From Cytobacillus kochii (GTDB lineage Bacteria > Bacillota > Bacilli > Bacillales > Cytobacillaceae), in assembly GCF_020171845.1 (NCBI RefSeq), contig NZ_JAIVAM010000007.1:186001-250000 (forward strand): a DNA stretch of 64,000 bases. Reading direction: 5' to 3'. The notes under the pieces were generated by a model, which was given only the letters and a program-made list of their open reading frames with translations, was not told the origin of the DNA and did not search any database. Positions within the stretch are counted from its first letter, which is position 1. Each line of letters opens with the position of its first letter. The translations under genes and the position numbers were made by a program. Shown piece after piece: positions 8,907 to 18,451 of the stretch.

Positions 8907-11900
8907 ATTTCAAAAACTTCGCTGTTATTCTTTCAGATGCATGACCATCGTCATATTGACAAAACTTTTCTTTAAAACGACTTATTTGTATTGCGTATTC
9001 TTCTTCGTACTTTTCAATATTTTTAATAGCTCTTATTAACTCAACGGTATCTTTAGTAATTGGTCCAGGTGCATACTCTGTGATATCTAGATACATCCCT
9101 CTTAAATTATTACGATAATTGTCTAAGTCATAAGCAAATATAATTTGTGGTTTATCTAAAATTGCATAGTCAAACATTACAGAAGAGTAATCAGTTATAA
9201 GCATGTCCGATATAAGGTACAAGTCTCTTATGTCATCATACTTAGAAACATTATAGACAAATTCATCATTTGGCAATTGTACAGAATCAGCTACAAAATG
9301 ATGTAACTTAAATAAAATTATATATTCATCTCCAAGTTCTCTTTTTAGTTTTTCTAAATCCATTTCCACATTAAATTTATTTTTAATTCTCCAAGTTGGT
9401 GCATATAGGATTATTTTTTTATTTAGTGGAATATTTAATTCAGATTTTACTGTGTCAATAAATTTTACATTATTGTTTGTGAAAAGCCTATCATTTCTAG
9501 GGTACCCAACCTTTAACACTTCTTGATCATATTCAAAAGCTCGCTTAGCAATGTCCTCTACATAATCACTCGGAACAGTCAAATAATCCCATCTAGAACA
9601 TCTATTAAGATATTTCGAGCGTTTAGGTTCTGTATCTACGTCTCCTGGTACATCCAGTCCTAGTGTTTTTAAAGGTGTTCCATGCATAGTTTGAAGTTCC
9701 TTAGATCCTGACCTTTTTTTATAAAAATCAGGGAAGTTTACATTATTAACAAAATATTTTGCTGTAGCTAAATAATAATAATATTTGAGAGAATTTATAC
9801 GAATTTTCTTACCTGAACCATTAATTCTTGTTTCAGTATTTTTTAAGAACCATATTGATTCAAAATCTTTGTAATTCTCATCAATATACTCATATAGTGC
9901 TCTCGGATTACAATCAAATGATTTTCCCCAATAACTTTCAAAAACAATAGAATTATTTCTTTTTGGTAAATACCTCATTAATGGGTATAACACTTTCTTT
10001 ATTATTTCTTGTCTTCTTGGACCTCTTTCAATCCAATTCCATTCTCTTTTAATAACCAAACTTGCTTTATTATTCTTTTTAGTTCTCTTAAGAACATACT
10101 TTATATTTCGGTAGGTTCTTGATTTTCTATCTATGTTTTCTAGATCAAATATTACTCTATCAAGTCTGTTCTTATCATTATTTTCCAAATAGATACCCCA
10201 AGTCCCTTCACTAAGGTCATCTTGAAGACTTAGAGGTTCAATAATAGCTTTTAGTATTACTTTTTCATCAGATTGTTTAATTTTGCGAATATTGATTTTT
10301 ACTTCCTTGTTTAATTTATTGTTTTTTAACACTAATTGGCAATCCGAATTTTCACTTACATATCCTTTTGCTACCAAGAAATGAAGTAGTATATTCTTCT
10401 CATCATATTTTACTTCATTTATATCTACAGTAAAATCACCAATTGGCAAATATAAATTACCCGCAGGACTGTGAGATATTTTCAATTCATTTTCACCGAG
10501 TGTCCATTTTTCACCATAAAGTTCAATGTCTGTAGTTAAAGGAGTGTATTCATTTTCGTAAAAAATGTGACCAAACCATTCTCCCCTTATATTGGCTTCA
10601 CCTAGGTCTGATATCAAAATGTTTGCTTCAAAATTTGAGTCTTTGTCTAAAACTGTTTCCTCTAAATTTATAAGCAACTCTTTATCCTCTCTGTAATTCT
10701 TCAAACATAACTGACTTTCTAACAATGGTAACTTTGTAAACCCTTTTACTTTCAAATATGATGGTGTAAGTTCAATCCGGTTCACTTTAGTTAGTAGTTC
10801 CTCTTTTTGTATTACTAAATCCCATGCCGCATTGTACTTCAAGAAAATCACCGAATCGTTAATAATACGATATTTAGGTTTTGAAACACGCCCTTTAACC
10901 GGTGATCCAAGTGAAATTTCTCTCTCCACTCCGCCAGCATTTAACGTAAGAATAATAGCCATCTTTCCATTAGACATGTTAAAAATATTCGGATTTGAAA
11001 AGTCTATATCTAGCTCCCAACCGGACCAATCGTAATTATAAAGTCTTTTCAATGGCAATTTATCTGACATGTCCACCCCAAATTTATTTGTGATGTCTTT
11101 CCTTACCTTTTGTCGAAGATTTTCTAGTTTAACTGTTTCTCCAGTTTCCTCATTCATTAAAGTTGCTTTAATGCTCATTTGCTTCCGCTGTTTGATATCA
11201 ATATCTTTGATATAGGAATAACCCTTAATAGTTAAGTTGTTTTCTGTCCATTTCATTGATTCAATTTTTCTTTTTACTATTAATTCATTTGTAACTTTTA
11301 AAAATTCTTTTGGAACTTCATCTTTATATGGGTAGTTTCCATAATAATCTTCACCGAATTTTTCTATCTTTGAATACTTTAATTCTGTTTTTTGAAATGA
11401 CAAGACATCAAGTAATTTCTCTTTGTCTTTTTTCTTTACAAAATAATATTTCAAACGATCTATAGCCTTTAGTTTATTAAAAGCACCAGAGTTTACTGTC
11501 TCTAGATAATTTGAGACCTCATCTAAATACGTTACAATATAGTCATCATCTGCTACATCTAGTTGGTTGAGATATACCAACAAATCTGTACTTAACATCT
11601 TATAATCTTTAATATTGTTTAACTCTTGTGATGTTACATTTTCAGAAAAGTAATCATCTACCATTTTTACGGCTTTTAAACGATCCGTTAGATTTTTTAG
11701 ATCAGTTCTTTGTTGCGTTATTGATTGATCACCATTATCTCGTGCTCTCCAGTAATAAATCACATCTGAAATAACATCAACCGAACTTGCTAAAAAGTGA
11801 GCTGGTATTGTGACAGGTAAATCCTCATATAACATTCCTTCAGGAAAAGTTAATTGGTGATTATCCCAAAATGTTTTTTTAAATATCTTGTTCCATGCAG

Positions 11901-12372
11901 TAGTATCATTAATTAATTCAGGATCTCTAGATATATGCGCCTTTACCTTATCTTCAGTAAAAACTTTCTGGTGTAAAACTGAAGGATAAACCTTTGTAGA
12001 ATTAAACCTTACGACGTTACCAATTGCAATATCGGATCCAGTTTTACTTATAGTATTATAAAGCTTTTGATAGGCGTCTTCAGTGAGATAATCATCAGAG
12101 TCTACAAAAGCAATATAATCTCCAGTTGCAAACTGCATACCATAATTCCTAGCTTGTCCAAGACCTCCATTAACTTTATGATACACAGTCACATTTTCAT
12201 AATTCTCAGCATAATAATCTGCAATCTTTCCACTTTTATCTTTAGATCCATCATTTACCAATATGATCTCGATGTCTTTCAATGTTTGATTTAACAAGGA
12301 TAGAATACATTCAGCTAAATATTTTTCAACATTATAGATTGGAACTATCACACTTAGTTTTGGCTTATTCAA
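8905..12372 (-). CDS. Bifunctional GT2 glycosyltransferase/CDP-glycerol glycerophosphotransferase
   Basis: A 1155-residue fusion. Residues 1 to about 240 are a family 2 glycosyltransferase (SVIVPIYNVEKYL at the start, VNDGSKDKS, and the metal-binding VDSDDYL near residue 90). Residues about 240-770 are a long linker with beta-rich stretches I do not recognise. From about 790 the protein is a TagF-type domain: VVFESYWGKSFDCNPRALYEY in related form, QTMHGTPLKTLG near 895, YAPTWRIK and ITDYSSVMFDY near 1060. The histidine of the HGTPLK motif is kept, but the usual tryptophan before it is methionine. The TTG start at 12372 follows GAGGTGAAATAGCT, and the gene begins 2 bases after galU. It could both polymerise glycerol phosphate and add a sugar to the chain. 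Confidence 0.9.
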   Translation of the reverse strand: MNKPKLSVIVPIYNVEKYLAECILSLLNQTLKDIEIILVNDGSKDKSGKIADYYAENYENVTVYHKVNGGLGQARNYGMQFATGDYIAFVDSDDYLTEDAYQKLYNTISKTGSDIAIGNVVRFNSTKVYPSVLHQKVFTEDKVKAHISRDPELINDTTAWNKIFKKTFWDNHQLTFPEGMLYEDLPVTIPAHFLASSVDVISDVIYYWRARDNGDQSITQQRTDLKNLTDRLKAVKMVDDYFSENVTSQELNNIKDYKMLSTDLLVYLNQLDVADDDYIVTYLDEVSNYLETVNSGAFNKLKAIDRLKYYFVKKKDKEKLLDVLSFQKTELKYSKIEKFGEDYYGNYPYKDEVPKEFLKVTNELIVKRKIESMKWTENNLTIKGYSYIKDIDIKQRKQMSIKATLMNEETGETVKLENLRQKVRKDITNKFGVDMSDKLPLKRLYNYDWSGWELDIDFSNPNIFNMSNGKMAIILTLNAGGVEREISLGSPVKGRVSKPKYRIINDSVIFLKYNAAWDLVIQKEELLTKVNRIELTPSYLKVKGFTKLPLLESQLCLKNYREDKELLINLEETVLDKDSNFEANILISDLGEANIRGEWFGHIFYENEYTPLTTDIELYGEKWTLGENELKISHSPAGNLYLPIGDFTVDINEVKYDEKNILLHFLVAKGYVSENSDCQLVLKNNKLNKEVKINIRKIKQSDEKVILKAIIEPLSLQDDLSEGTWGIYLENNDKNRLDRVIFDLENIDRKSRTYRNIKYVLKRTKKNNKASLVIKREWNWIERGPRRQEIIKKVLYPLMRYLPKRNNSIVFESYWGKSFDCNPRALYEYIDENYKDFESIWFLKNTETRINGSGKKIRINSLKYYYYLATAKYFVNNVNFPDFYKKRSGSKELQTMHGTPLKTLGLDVPGDVDTEPKRSKYLNRCSRWDYLTVPSDYVEDIAKRAFEYDQEVLKVGYPRNDRLFTNNNVKFIDTVKSELNIPLNKKIILYAPTWRIKNKFNVEMDLEKLKRELGDEYIILFKLHHFVADSVQLPNDEFVYNVSKYDDIRDLYLISDMLITDYSSVMFDYAILDKPQIIFAYDLDNYRNNLRGMYLDITEYAPGPITKDTVELIRAIKNIEKYEEEYAIQISRFKEKFCQYDDGHASERITAKFLK

Positions 12373-12374
12373 AG

Positions 12375-13262
12375 CTATTTCACCTCAGTACTAACATCGT
12401 TTAGTAATTCTTCCATTATTTTCAAAACATCATGTTTTAATTCTTCATGCTGTAAAGCGAATTCTAACGTTGTTTTTACAAAGCCAAGCTTTTCTCCAAC
12501 ATCAAACCTTTTTCCTTCAAAATCATAAGCAAACACATTTTGTGATTCACTTAAAGTTTGTATTGCATCTGTCAGCTGTATCTCTCCACCTGCGCCTGTA
12601 CCTATATTATCAAGAATATCAAAGATATCTGATGTTAAAACATATCTTCCCATGATAGCTAGATTTGATGGAGCTGTACCTTGTGTGGGTTTTTCAACAA
12701 ACTTATTCACATTGTATAAACGGCCATTCTTTTGCTTTGGATCGATAATTCCATATCTATGAGTTTCACTTTCCGGGACCTGTTGAACACCTATAATAGA
12801 TGATTGTGTTTCTTCATATTGATTTATTAACTGTTGTACGCAAGGAATGTCGCTTTGGACTATATCATCTCCTAATAACACAGCAAAAGGCTCTTCACCA
12901 ATAAAATTTCTTGCACACCAGACTGCATGACCTAAACCCATTGGGTCTTTTTGACGAATATAGTGTATATTAGCTAAGTTTGATGAGTGACGAACCTTCT
13001 CTAATATTTCTATTTTACCCTTTTCTTCCAAATTCCTCTCTAGCTCAGGTGCATTATCAAAGTGATCCTCGATTGCACGTTTATTTTTACCAGTTACAAT
13101 TATTATGTCTTCAATACCAGAAGCAACAGCTTCTTCGATAATATATTGAATAGTTGGTTTATCCACGATAGGTAGCATTTCTTTAGGCATTGCCTTTGTT
13201 GCAGGTAAAAATCTAGTCCCTAATCCAGCAGCGGGAATTATTGCTTTTCTTATCTTCTTCAT
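12375..13262 (-). CDS. galU: UTP-glucose-1-phosphate uridylyltransferase
   Basis: Makes UDP-glucose from UTP and glucose-1-phosphate. The 295 residues show the nucleotidyltransferase signature ([24 protein letters not shown] at the N-terminus) and the GalU motif [20 protein letters not shown] precedes the ATG. UDP-glucose feeds galE, the GT4 enzyme and the GT2 domain encoded just downstream, and pgcA (18452) supplies glucose-1-phosphate, so a whole glucose-to-polymer route sits in this locus. Confidence 0.96.
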   Translation of the reverse strand: MKKIRKAIIPAAGLGTRFLPATKAMPKEMLPIVDKPTIQYIIEEAVASGIEDIIIVTGKNKRAIEDHFDNAPELERNLEEKGKIEILEKVRHSSNLANIHYIRQKDPMGLGHAVWCARNFIGEEPFAVLLGDDIVQSDIPCVQQLINQYEETQSSIIGVQQVPESETHRYGIIDPKQKNGRLYNVNKFVEKPTQGTAPSNLAIMGRYVLTSDIFDILDNIGTGAGGEIQLTDAIQTLSESQNVFAYDFEGKRFDVGEKLGFVKTTLEFALQHEELKHDVLKIMEELLNDVSTEVK

Positions 13263-13537
13263 GATTATATCCTCCTTAAATAAAGTACATGGCTATATTA
13301 TTAATAAAAATAGAATTTGCTAATTAGACAATTTTGATGCCAATATACATAAAAAAAAGTTTAGATTAATAATAAATCTATACCCAAAACTCATCAACGA
13401 TTAATATCTTATCACAAAAATAGGTATTTTAGAATTTTAATCTAATCATCTTCATTGTCAAATAACTCCTTTTCTAGACACACAAAAGCCACCTTAACAT
13501 CCGATTTGTTCGAATAGTTAAGATAGCTTAAATATAG

Positions 13538-16500
13538 TTATTTATACTTTGGAATATCTAGTATTATTATATAAGAATCTAGCATACTATATATCTCATA
13601 CATTTTACTAGTTTGTTTAAATGCCCAACCAATATCTGTTGCATATTGGTGAGAAGCATAATTATTTCTTTCTGCAAAGGATGGATTCCATCTCATTTTA
13701 TACAGTGTATCTTGACCTCTGTCAACATAGCCATTTCCAATAAATGCTGCACCACCAATTATTGCTGACTCAGGTGAAAACCACCCAGATTCATATGCAT
13801 AAACCGATCCACATTCTAATGCACATGAATCTTTTGCTCCTATTCCAAACATATTATAAGTTTTTTTAATATTTGATAAGCTACTTTTATTTGAAGTTGT
13901 AACCATTTTAGCATTTCCGTTTCTATCAATTCCTACTTCAATCCCATTTGCTAAACTTGACTTACCATTTCCAGTTTCAAGTAAAGCATGAGAGATTAGA
14001 TAAATTTCGTTAACATTATACATTTCCCCTGCTTCAATAAATAATTTTGCAGTGTTCGTAAGAATACCTTTGTTTGAAAGAACTTTAGTATTTACTTCAT
14101 TTACATCAACATTTGCAGCAGTTGATAGTTTCAAAAATTGCAGCGAATTTTTTAAATCACCGATGAAATTATTAGAATTAAGATAATAGTTTAAATCAGC
14201 TTGATCTGGTGTAACCCATCCTGAAGTGTTATCTACGTGGTACCATGTATATCCATCTGTTCCCTTAACACTTGCGTGTAGAGTGACTACTTTACCATTA
14301 CTAACCTTACCGCCTGATAAGAAAGATGTACCTGGTCCTCTTCTTAGATTCCAATTATCTCCTTCAATGACAGCTTTTCCATTCGCTATACTATTGGCCT
14401 TGAAGGCATCTTCTCTTATCCATAACTTATACCGTTTATCTGTCATGGGAGCAGCAGACATTTGAATTTTGGACATTCTGTCAAAACTTAAATTATAGTT
14501 GCTATATTCTTGAATAACTGTTTTGAGAGGTTTATCACTAAGAAAATTTTCATGTATCCACACGGCCTTACCATTCAATGAACCTCTATACCATATGTTA
14601 CTACCGACTCTTTCTGTTTTGTTTACAGTAATTTTATCACCTTTGTACGATGCTAAACTGGAATATACTATATTTTTAGTACCACCCCATGTTTTATTAT
14701 ACGCAGTACCTGTACCTTTAATATAGAATGTTTTCGATAAGCTATCTAACCCTATATGAGGGTGACTCACTAGTTCTGTTGATTTCACCCAACCTATTAC
14801 TCCTTGTTCACTACTTGGTTGTGTACTAATTAAATAATAAGTTTGGCCATTATATATAGCTTGCTTTTTCATATAGAATACTTCATTCGTATACTTGTCA
14901 CCGGCTAAAACATATTTATTATTTACTAGATCAGTATATATTTTAACACTTTTGACAGATATTTGGCCTAATCTACTAATTACACTTTCATTCATTAAAC
15001 TTAATGAACTGGAATGCATCCATACTTCTTTACCTTCTAAAGTACCTTGATACCAAATATTACTTCCTACTTTTTCCGCTTTCTTTACGGTAAACCCTAA
15101 TCCCTTATAAGAAGATAGATTCCCTATAACAAGATCCTTCGTACTTCCCCACGCTTTACTATACGCTTTTCCATTGCCAGTGATAAAAAATTGTTTATCT
15201 TTACTATCTAACTCTTCATGCGGATGACTCATAAAGTCTGTTGATTTTACCCAACCAATAATTTCATCTGTACCATTTGGCTCTATACTAATAGAATAAT
15301 AGGTATTTCCATTATAATCCGCCTTTTTCTTCAGAAAATAAACTTGACCAGTATATTGTTGCCCAGCTGTGATATATTTGTCTGATGATAAATCAGTATA
15401 TATTTTGACTTTCTCATTATTAATTTGACCAACTCGACTTATTCTCTCTTCGTTTACTTTGACTAACGAACTCTCATGAACCCAAACTAATTTTCCATTT
15501 ATCGTTCCTCTATACCATATGTTACTACCGACTCTTTCTGTTTTGTTTACAGTAATTTTATCACCTTTGTACGATGCTAAACTGGAATATACTATATTTT
15601 TAGTACCACCCCATGTTTTATTATACGCAGTACCTGTACCTTTAATATAGAATGTTTTCGATAAGCTATCTAACCCTATATGAGGGTGACTCACTAGTTC
15701 TGTTGATTTCACCCAACCTATTACTCCTTGTTCACTACTTGGTTGTGTACTAATTAAATAATAAGTTTGGCCATTATATATAGCTTGCTTTTTCATATAG
15801 AATACTTCATTCGTATACTTGTCACCGGCTAAAACATATTTATTATTTACTAGATCAGTATATATTTTAACACTTTTGACAGATATTTGGCCTAATCTAC
15901 TAATTACACTTTCATTCATTAAACTTAATGAACTGGAATGCATCCATACTTCTTTACCTTCTAAAGTACCTTGATACCAAATATTACTTCCTACTTTTTC
16001 CGCTTTCTTTACGGTAAACCCTAATCCCTTATAAGAAGATAGATTCCCTATAACAAGATCCTTCGTACTTCCCCACGCTTTACTATACGCTTTTCCATTG
16101 CCATTTATAGAAAACTGCAGTTCTTTAGTTTCTAAGTCTTCGTGGGGGTGGCTTACCAAATCGGTCGATTTTATCCAGCCTATTATATTCCCAGTAGTGT
16201 TTGGCTGTGTGCTAATAGCATAATAAGTAAGACCTTTATAGCTAATCTTTCTCTTCATATAATAAACTTGATTAGAATATTTTTCTCCTGCTTCTATGTA
16301 TGAACCCTCTACTATATTTGTGTATATTTTGGTTTTTTGATTCGTAATTTGCCCAATTCTATTTATATTATTTTCATTCAGTTCTATCACACTACTCGAA
16401 TGTACCCATACTTCTTTACCTTCTAAAGTACCTTGATACCAAATATTACCTCCTACTTTTTCCGCTTTCTTTACGGTAAACCCTAATCCCTTATAAGAAG

Positions 16501-17266
16501 ATAAATTTCCTATAACAAGATCCTTCGCACCACCCCAGGCTTTACTAAACGCTTTTCCATTACCATTTATGAAAAGCTGTTCCTCTTTACTTTCTATTTT
16601 TTCATACGGATGACTCATAAAATCAGATGATTTTACCCATCCTATTATATCGTTTGTATTATTTTGCTGAGTGCTAATAGAATAATAATAGATTCCCTTA
16701 TAGCTTGCTTGTTTCGTAAGGAAAAAAACTTGATTAGCATATCTTTCTCCAGCCTCTATGTATGAGCCCTCTACTATATTTGTGTATATTTTAGTTTTTT
16801 GATTGGTTATTTGACCAAGTCTATTTATAACACTTTCGTTAACCACTTCTGAGACAATATTTTGGTTCAAGTTATCTCTTTTTAAGGGTGTAGACCGCTT
16901 TTCTTCGCTTACCTTAGAATGATCTACCTCAATGCTTTGATCAAGATTATCCTTTTCTTCTTTTTGACCCGCATCTATGTGTTCCTCTTCCTCTAATTCT
17001 TCAGCTTCTTCAGAAATATTATCTGAATATTCTCCACCTACATCAACCTTTTCATCACTTAACTTATCGTCTAAATCTCCTTGGCCTGAACTTTCTTTAA
17101 CCTCACTTGCTTCATCTTCATTTATAAAAGATGACTTTTCATCTGTTGTCTTCTCTTCATTTATCTGAGAATCACCTACTGTTGTTTCTGTATTCGCAAA
17201 AATAACAGTAGGAATAACTTGATTAGCAATTAGGATAAATATCGCTATAATTATTATCTTTTTCAT
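13538..17266 (-). CDS. Secreted endo-beta-N-acetylglucosaminidase with repeated GW/SH3-like wall-binding modules
   Basis: A peptidoglycan hydrolase of 1242 residues. The order is: signal peptide (KKIIIIAIFILIANQVIPTVIFA), a very acidic Ser/Glu/Asp linker to about residue 135, five units of about 154 residues that each start with a (I/V)xRxGQI motif and hold two GW/SH3_8-like modules, one bacterial SH3 domain (NWNLRRGPGTSFL), then a GH73/LytD-type glucosaminidase. The presumed catalytic glutamate is in HALLETGNGKSSLA near 1094, followed by NMFGIGAKD. I took the ATG at 17266 because GGAGG lies 5 bases upstream; the TTG at 17278 falls within that site. The modules probably bind teichoic acid, which fits the locus. 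Confidence 0.92.
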   Translation of the reverse strand: MKKIIIIAIFILIANQVIPTVIFANTETTVGDSQINEEKTTDEKSSFINEDEASEVKESSGQGDLDDKLSDEKVDVGGEYSDNISEEAEELEEEEHIDAGQKEEKDNLDQSIEVDHSKVSEEKRSTPLKRDNLNQNIVSEVVNESVINRLGQITNQKTKIYTNIVEGSYIEAGERYANQVFFLTKQASYKGIYYYSISTQQNNTNDIIGWVKSSDFMSHPYEKIESKEEQLFINGNGKAFSKAWGGAKDLVIGNLSSYKGLGFTVKKAEKVGGNIWYQGTLEGKEVWVHSSSVIELNENNINRIGQITNQKTKIYTNIVEGSYIEAGEKYSNQVYYMKRKISYKGLTYYAISTQPNTTGNIIGWIKSTDLVSHPHEDLETKELQFSINGNGKAYSKAWGSTKDLVIGNLSSYKGLGFTVKKAEKVGSNIWYQGTLEGKEVWMHSSSLSLMNESVISRLGQISVKSVKIYTDLVNNKYVLAGDKYTNEVFYMKKQAIYNGQTYYLISTQPSSEQGVIGWVKSTELVSHPHIGLDSLSKTFYIKGTGTAYNKTWGGTKNIVYSSLASYKGDKITVNKTERVGSNIWYRGTINGKLVWVHESSLVKVNEERISRVGQINNEKVKIYTDLSSDKYITAGQQYTGQVYFLKKKADYNGNTYYSISIEPNGTDEIIGWVKSTDFMSHPHEELDSKDKQFFITGNGKAYSKAWGSTKDLVIGNLSSYKGLGFTVKKAEKVGSNIWYQGTLEGKEVWMHSSSLSLMNESVISRLGQISVKSVKIYTDLVNNKYVLAGDKYTNEVFYMKKQAIYNGQTYYLISTQPSSEQGVIGWVKSTELVSHPHIGLDSLSKTFYIKGTGTAYNKTWGGTKNIVYSSLASYKGDKITVNKTERVGSNIWYRGSLNGKAVWIHENFLSDKPLKTVIQEYSNYNLSFDRMSKIQMSAAPMTDKRYKLWIREDAFKANSIANGKAVIEGDNWNLRRGPGTSFLSGGKVSNGKVVTLHASVKGTDGYTWYHVDNTSGWVTPDQADLNYYLNSNNFIGDLKNSLQFLKLSTAANVDVNEVNTKVLSNKGILTNTAKLFIEAGEMYNVNEIYLISHALLETGNGKSSLANGIEVGIDRNGNAKMVTTSNKSSLSNIKKTYNMFGIGAKDSCALECGSVYAYESGWFSPESAIIGGAAFIGNGYVDRGQDTLYKMRWNPSFAERNNYASHQYATDIGWAFKQTSKMYEIYSMLDSYIIILDIPKYK
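14583..16103. repeat. Long direct repeat inside the glucosaminidase gene (about 597 bp, offset 924 bp)
   Basis: Bases 14583-15179 and 15507-16103 read the same as far as I could compare them by eye. The 924-bp offset equals 308 codons, two of the 154-residue wall-binding units. The other units differ clearly, so this is a recent duplication or gene-conversion event, and a place where short-read assembly could collapse or misjoin. Confidence 0.85.
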
Positions 17267-17388
17267 TTCAACCTCCAAATTAAATTAATTTTTGAATTAC
17301 CTTTAGGCATTATCCCAAAATAAGATTAACAGGTATTACTTCTCATTAATATCGTCTAATTCACACATGCTTTTAGTACTAAATTCTT

Positions 17389-17418
17389 TTTTTACAAATA
17401 ATATATTATTTGTAAAAA
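17389..17418. repeat. 30-bp perfect palindrome upstream of the glucosaminidase gene
   Basis: Bases 17389-17403 are the exact reverse complement of 17404-17418 (arms TTTTTACAAATAATA). It lies between the start of the glucosaminidase gene and the LCP remnant, about 125 bases upstream of the glucosaminidase start. It may be an operator or a relic terminator; it has a T-run inside its arms but no GC core. Confidence 0.6.
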
Positions 17419-17473
17419 GTCACAAAAACTATTAATCATCTATAATGGATAACTTAAATTCGGGGAGATAAAT

Positions 17474-18325
17474 ATGGAAGCTAGTGATCCTAAGAAAACA
17501 AAAAAAAGAGATACTACAGGTAGTTTTTACTATGTTTATAATATTTTTAGGTGTTTACCATTCAATATATATAAAGATTTTAATCATTCCTTAGATGTTA
17601 TCCAACAACCTTCAGAACAAAATGAAGAACCTAACAGAACTAAAAAGCACTTATAAAAAAGGATAAATCATTCTACGCCTTACTGCTGGGTGTGGTTGAA
17701 GGAGAAGGGGACAAAGAAAGGTTAGATACAAAGACTACAATTACAATTAACCCTTCAAAGACATCAACTTAAAATGCTAAGCATACCTAGTGTTACTAAG
17801 ACTGATATTGTTGGAGAAATTTTGATGATAAAATTAATCATGCATACTCGTATAGAAATAAAGAAATGGTTTTGCCACAGTAGAAGTTTACTAGATATTC
17901 CTTATATCAAATTTAATATGGGAGGCGGTTTAAAGATATTGTGAATGCTGTTGGCGATGTATCTCTCTATAATAAATTCGAGTCACAATTAAATGAAGAG
18001 AATTTTACAATTGGTGAGATTAAATTATATGGTGACGAAGCACCGCCGAATGTAAAATAGACAAAGGGAAGTTATCCAAGCAGTTAGAGAAAAAAAGAGC
18101 AAATATACGATTATTATTAAGTAATTACGATAATATTTTGATGCACTTGATAAAAACATCCGTACAAATATAACCATAAAAGAAATGATTAACATTCAAA
18201 AAGATTATCTAGGTGCTATTAATAATACAGATCAATTAACTATATCTGGTAATTACCAAACCATAGATGGAGTTTGGTGCTTTATTGCTGATGAGAAAAA
18301 TTTATCAAATCAATGGAAAAGATAA
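17474..18325 (+). pseudogene. Decayed LytR-CpsA-Psr (LCP) family gene
   Basis: The region translates in pieces to an LCP protein resembling the intact copy at 20507-21430: a leader with a hydrophobic stretch, FYALLLGVVEGEGDKERLDT against FSVLMLGVDERSGDKGRSDT, FDDKINHAYSYRNKEM, FKDIVNAVGDVSL, and at the end DQLTISGNYQTIDGVWCFIAD. At least four frameshifts and several in-frame stops separate these blocks, and the LCP arginine-rich region (RQDRQRQVIQ in the intact copy) is only partly left. A 60-codon open frame at 17474-17656 is just its 5' fragment. GGGGAGAT-type ribosome site remains before the old start. Confidence 0.85.
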
Positions 18326-18451
18326 ATAAAAATACTACTCACATCTTTAAAACATAAAATTATTTGTTTTGTTTAATGTTATTCAATATAATAATAACTT
18401 AAATAAAACAACCGCATTTTACACCTAGGTTATTTTCGGAGGTCTAAAAAT

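Noticed and set aside
17474..17656. Independent 60-residue protein gene
   Set aside because: It is the 5' fragment of a decayed LCP gene whose later parts follow in other frames.
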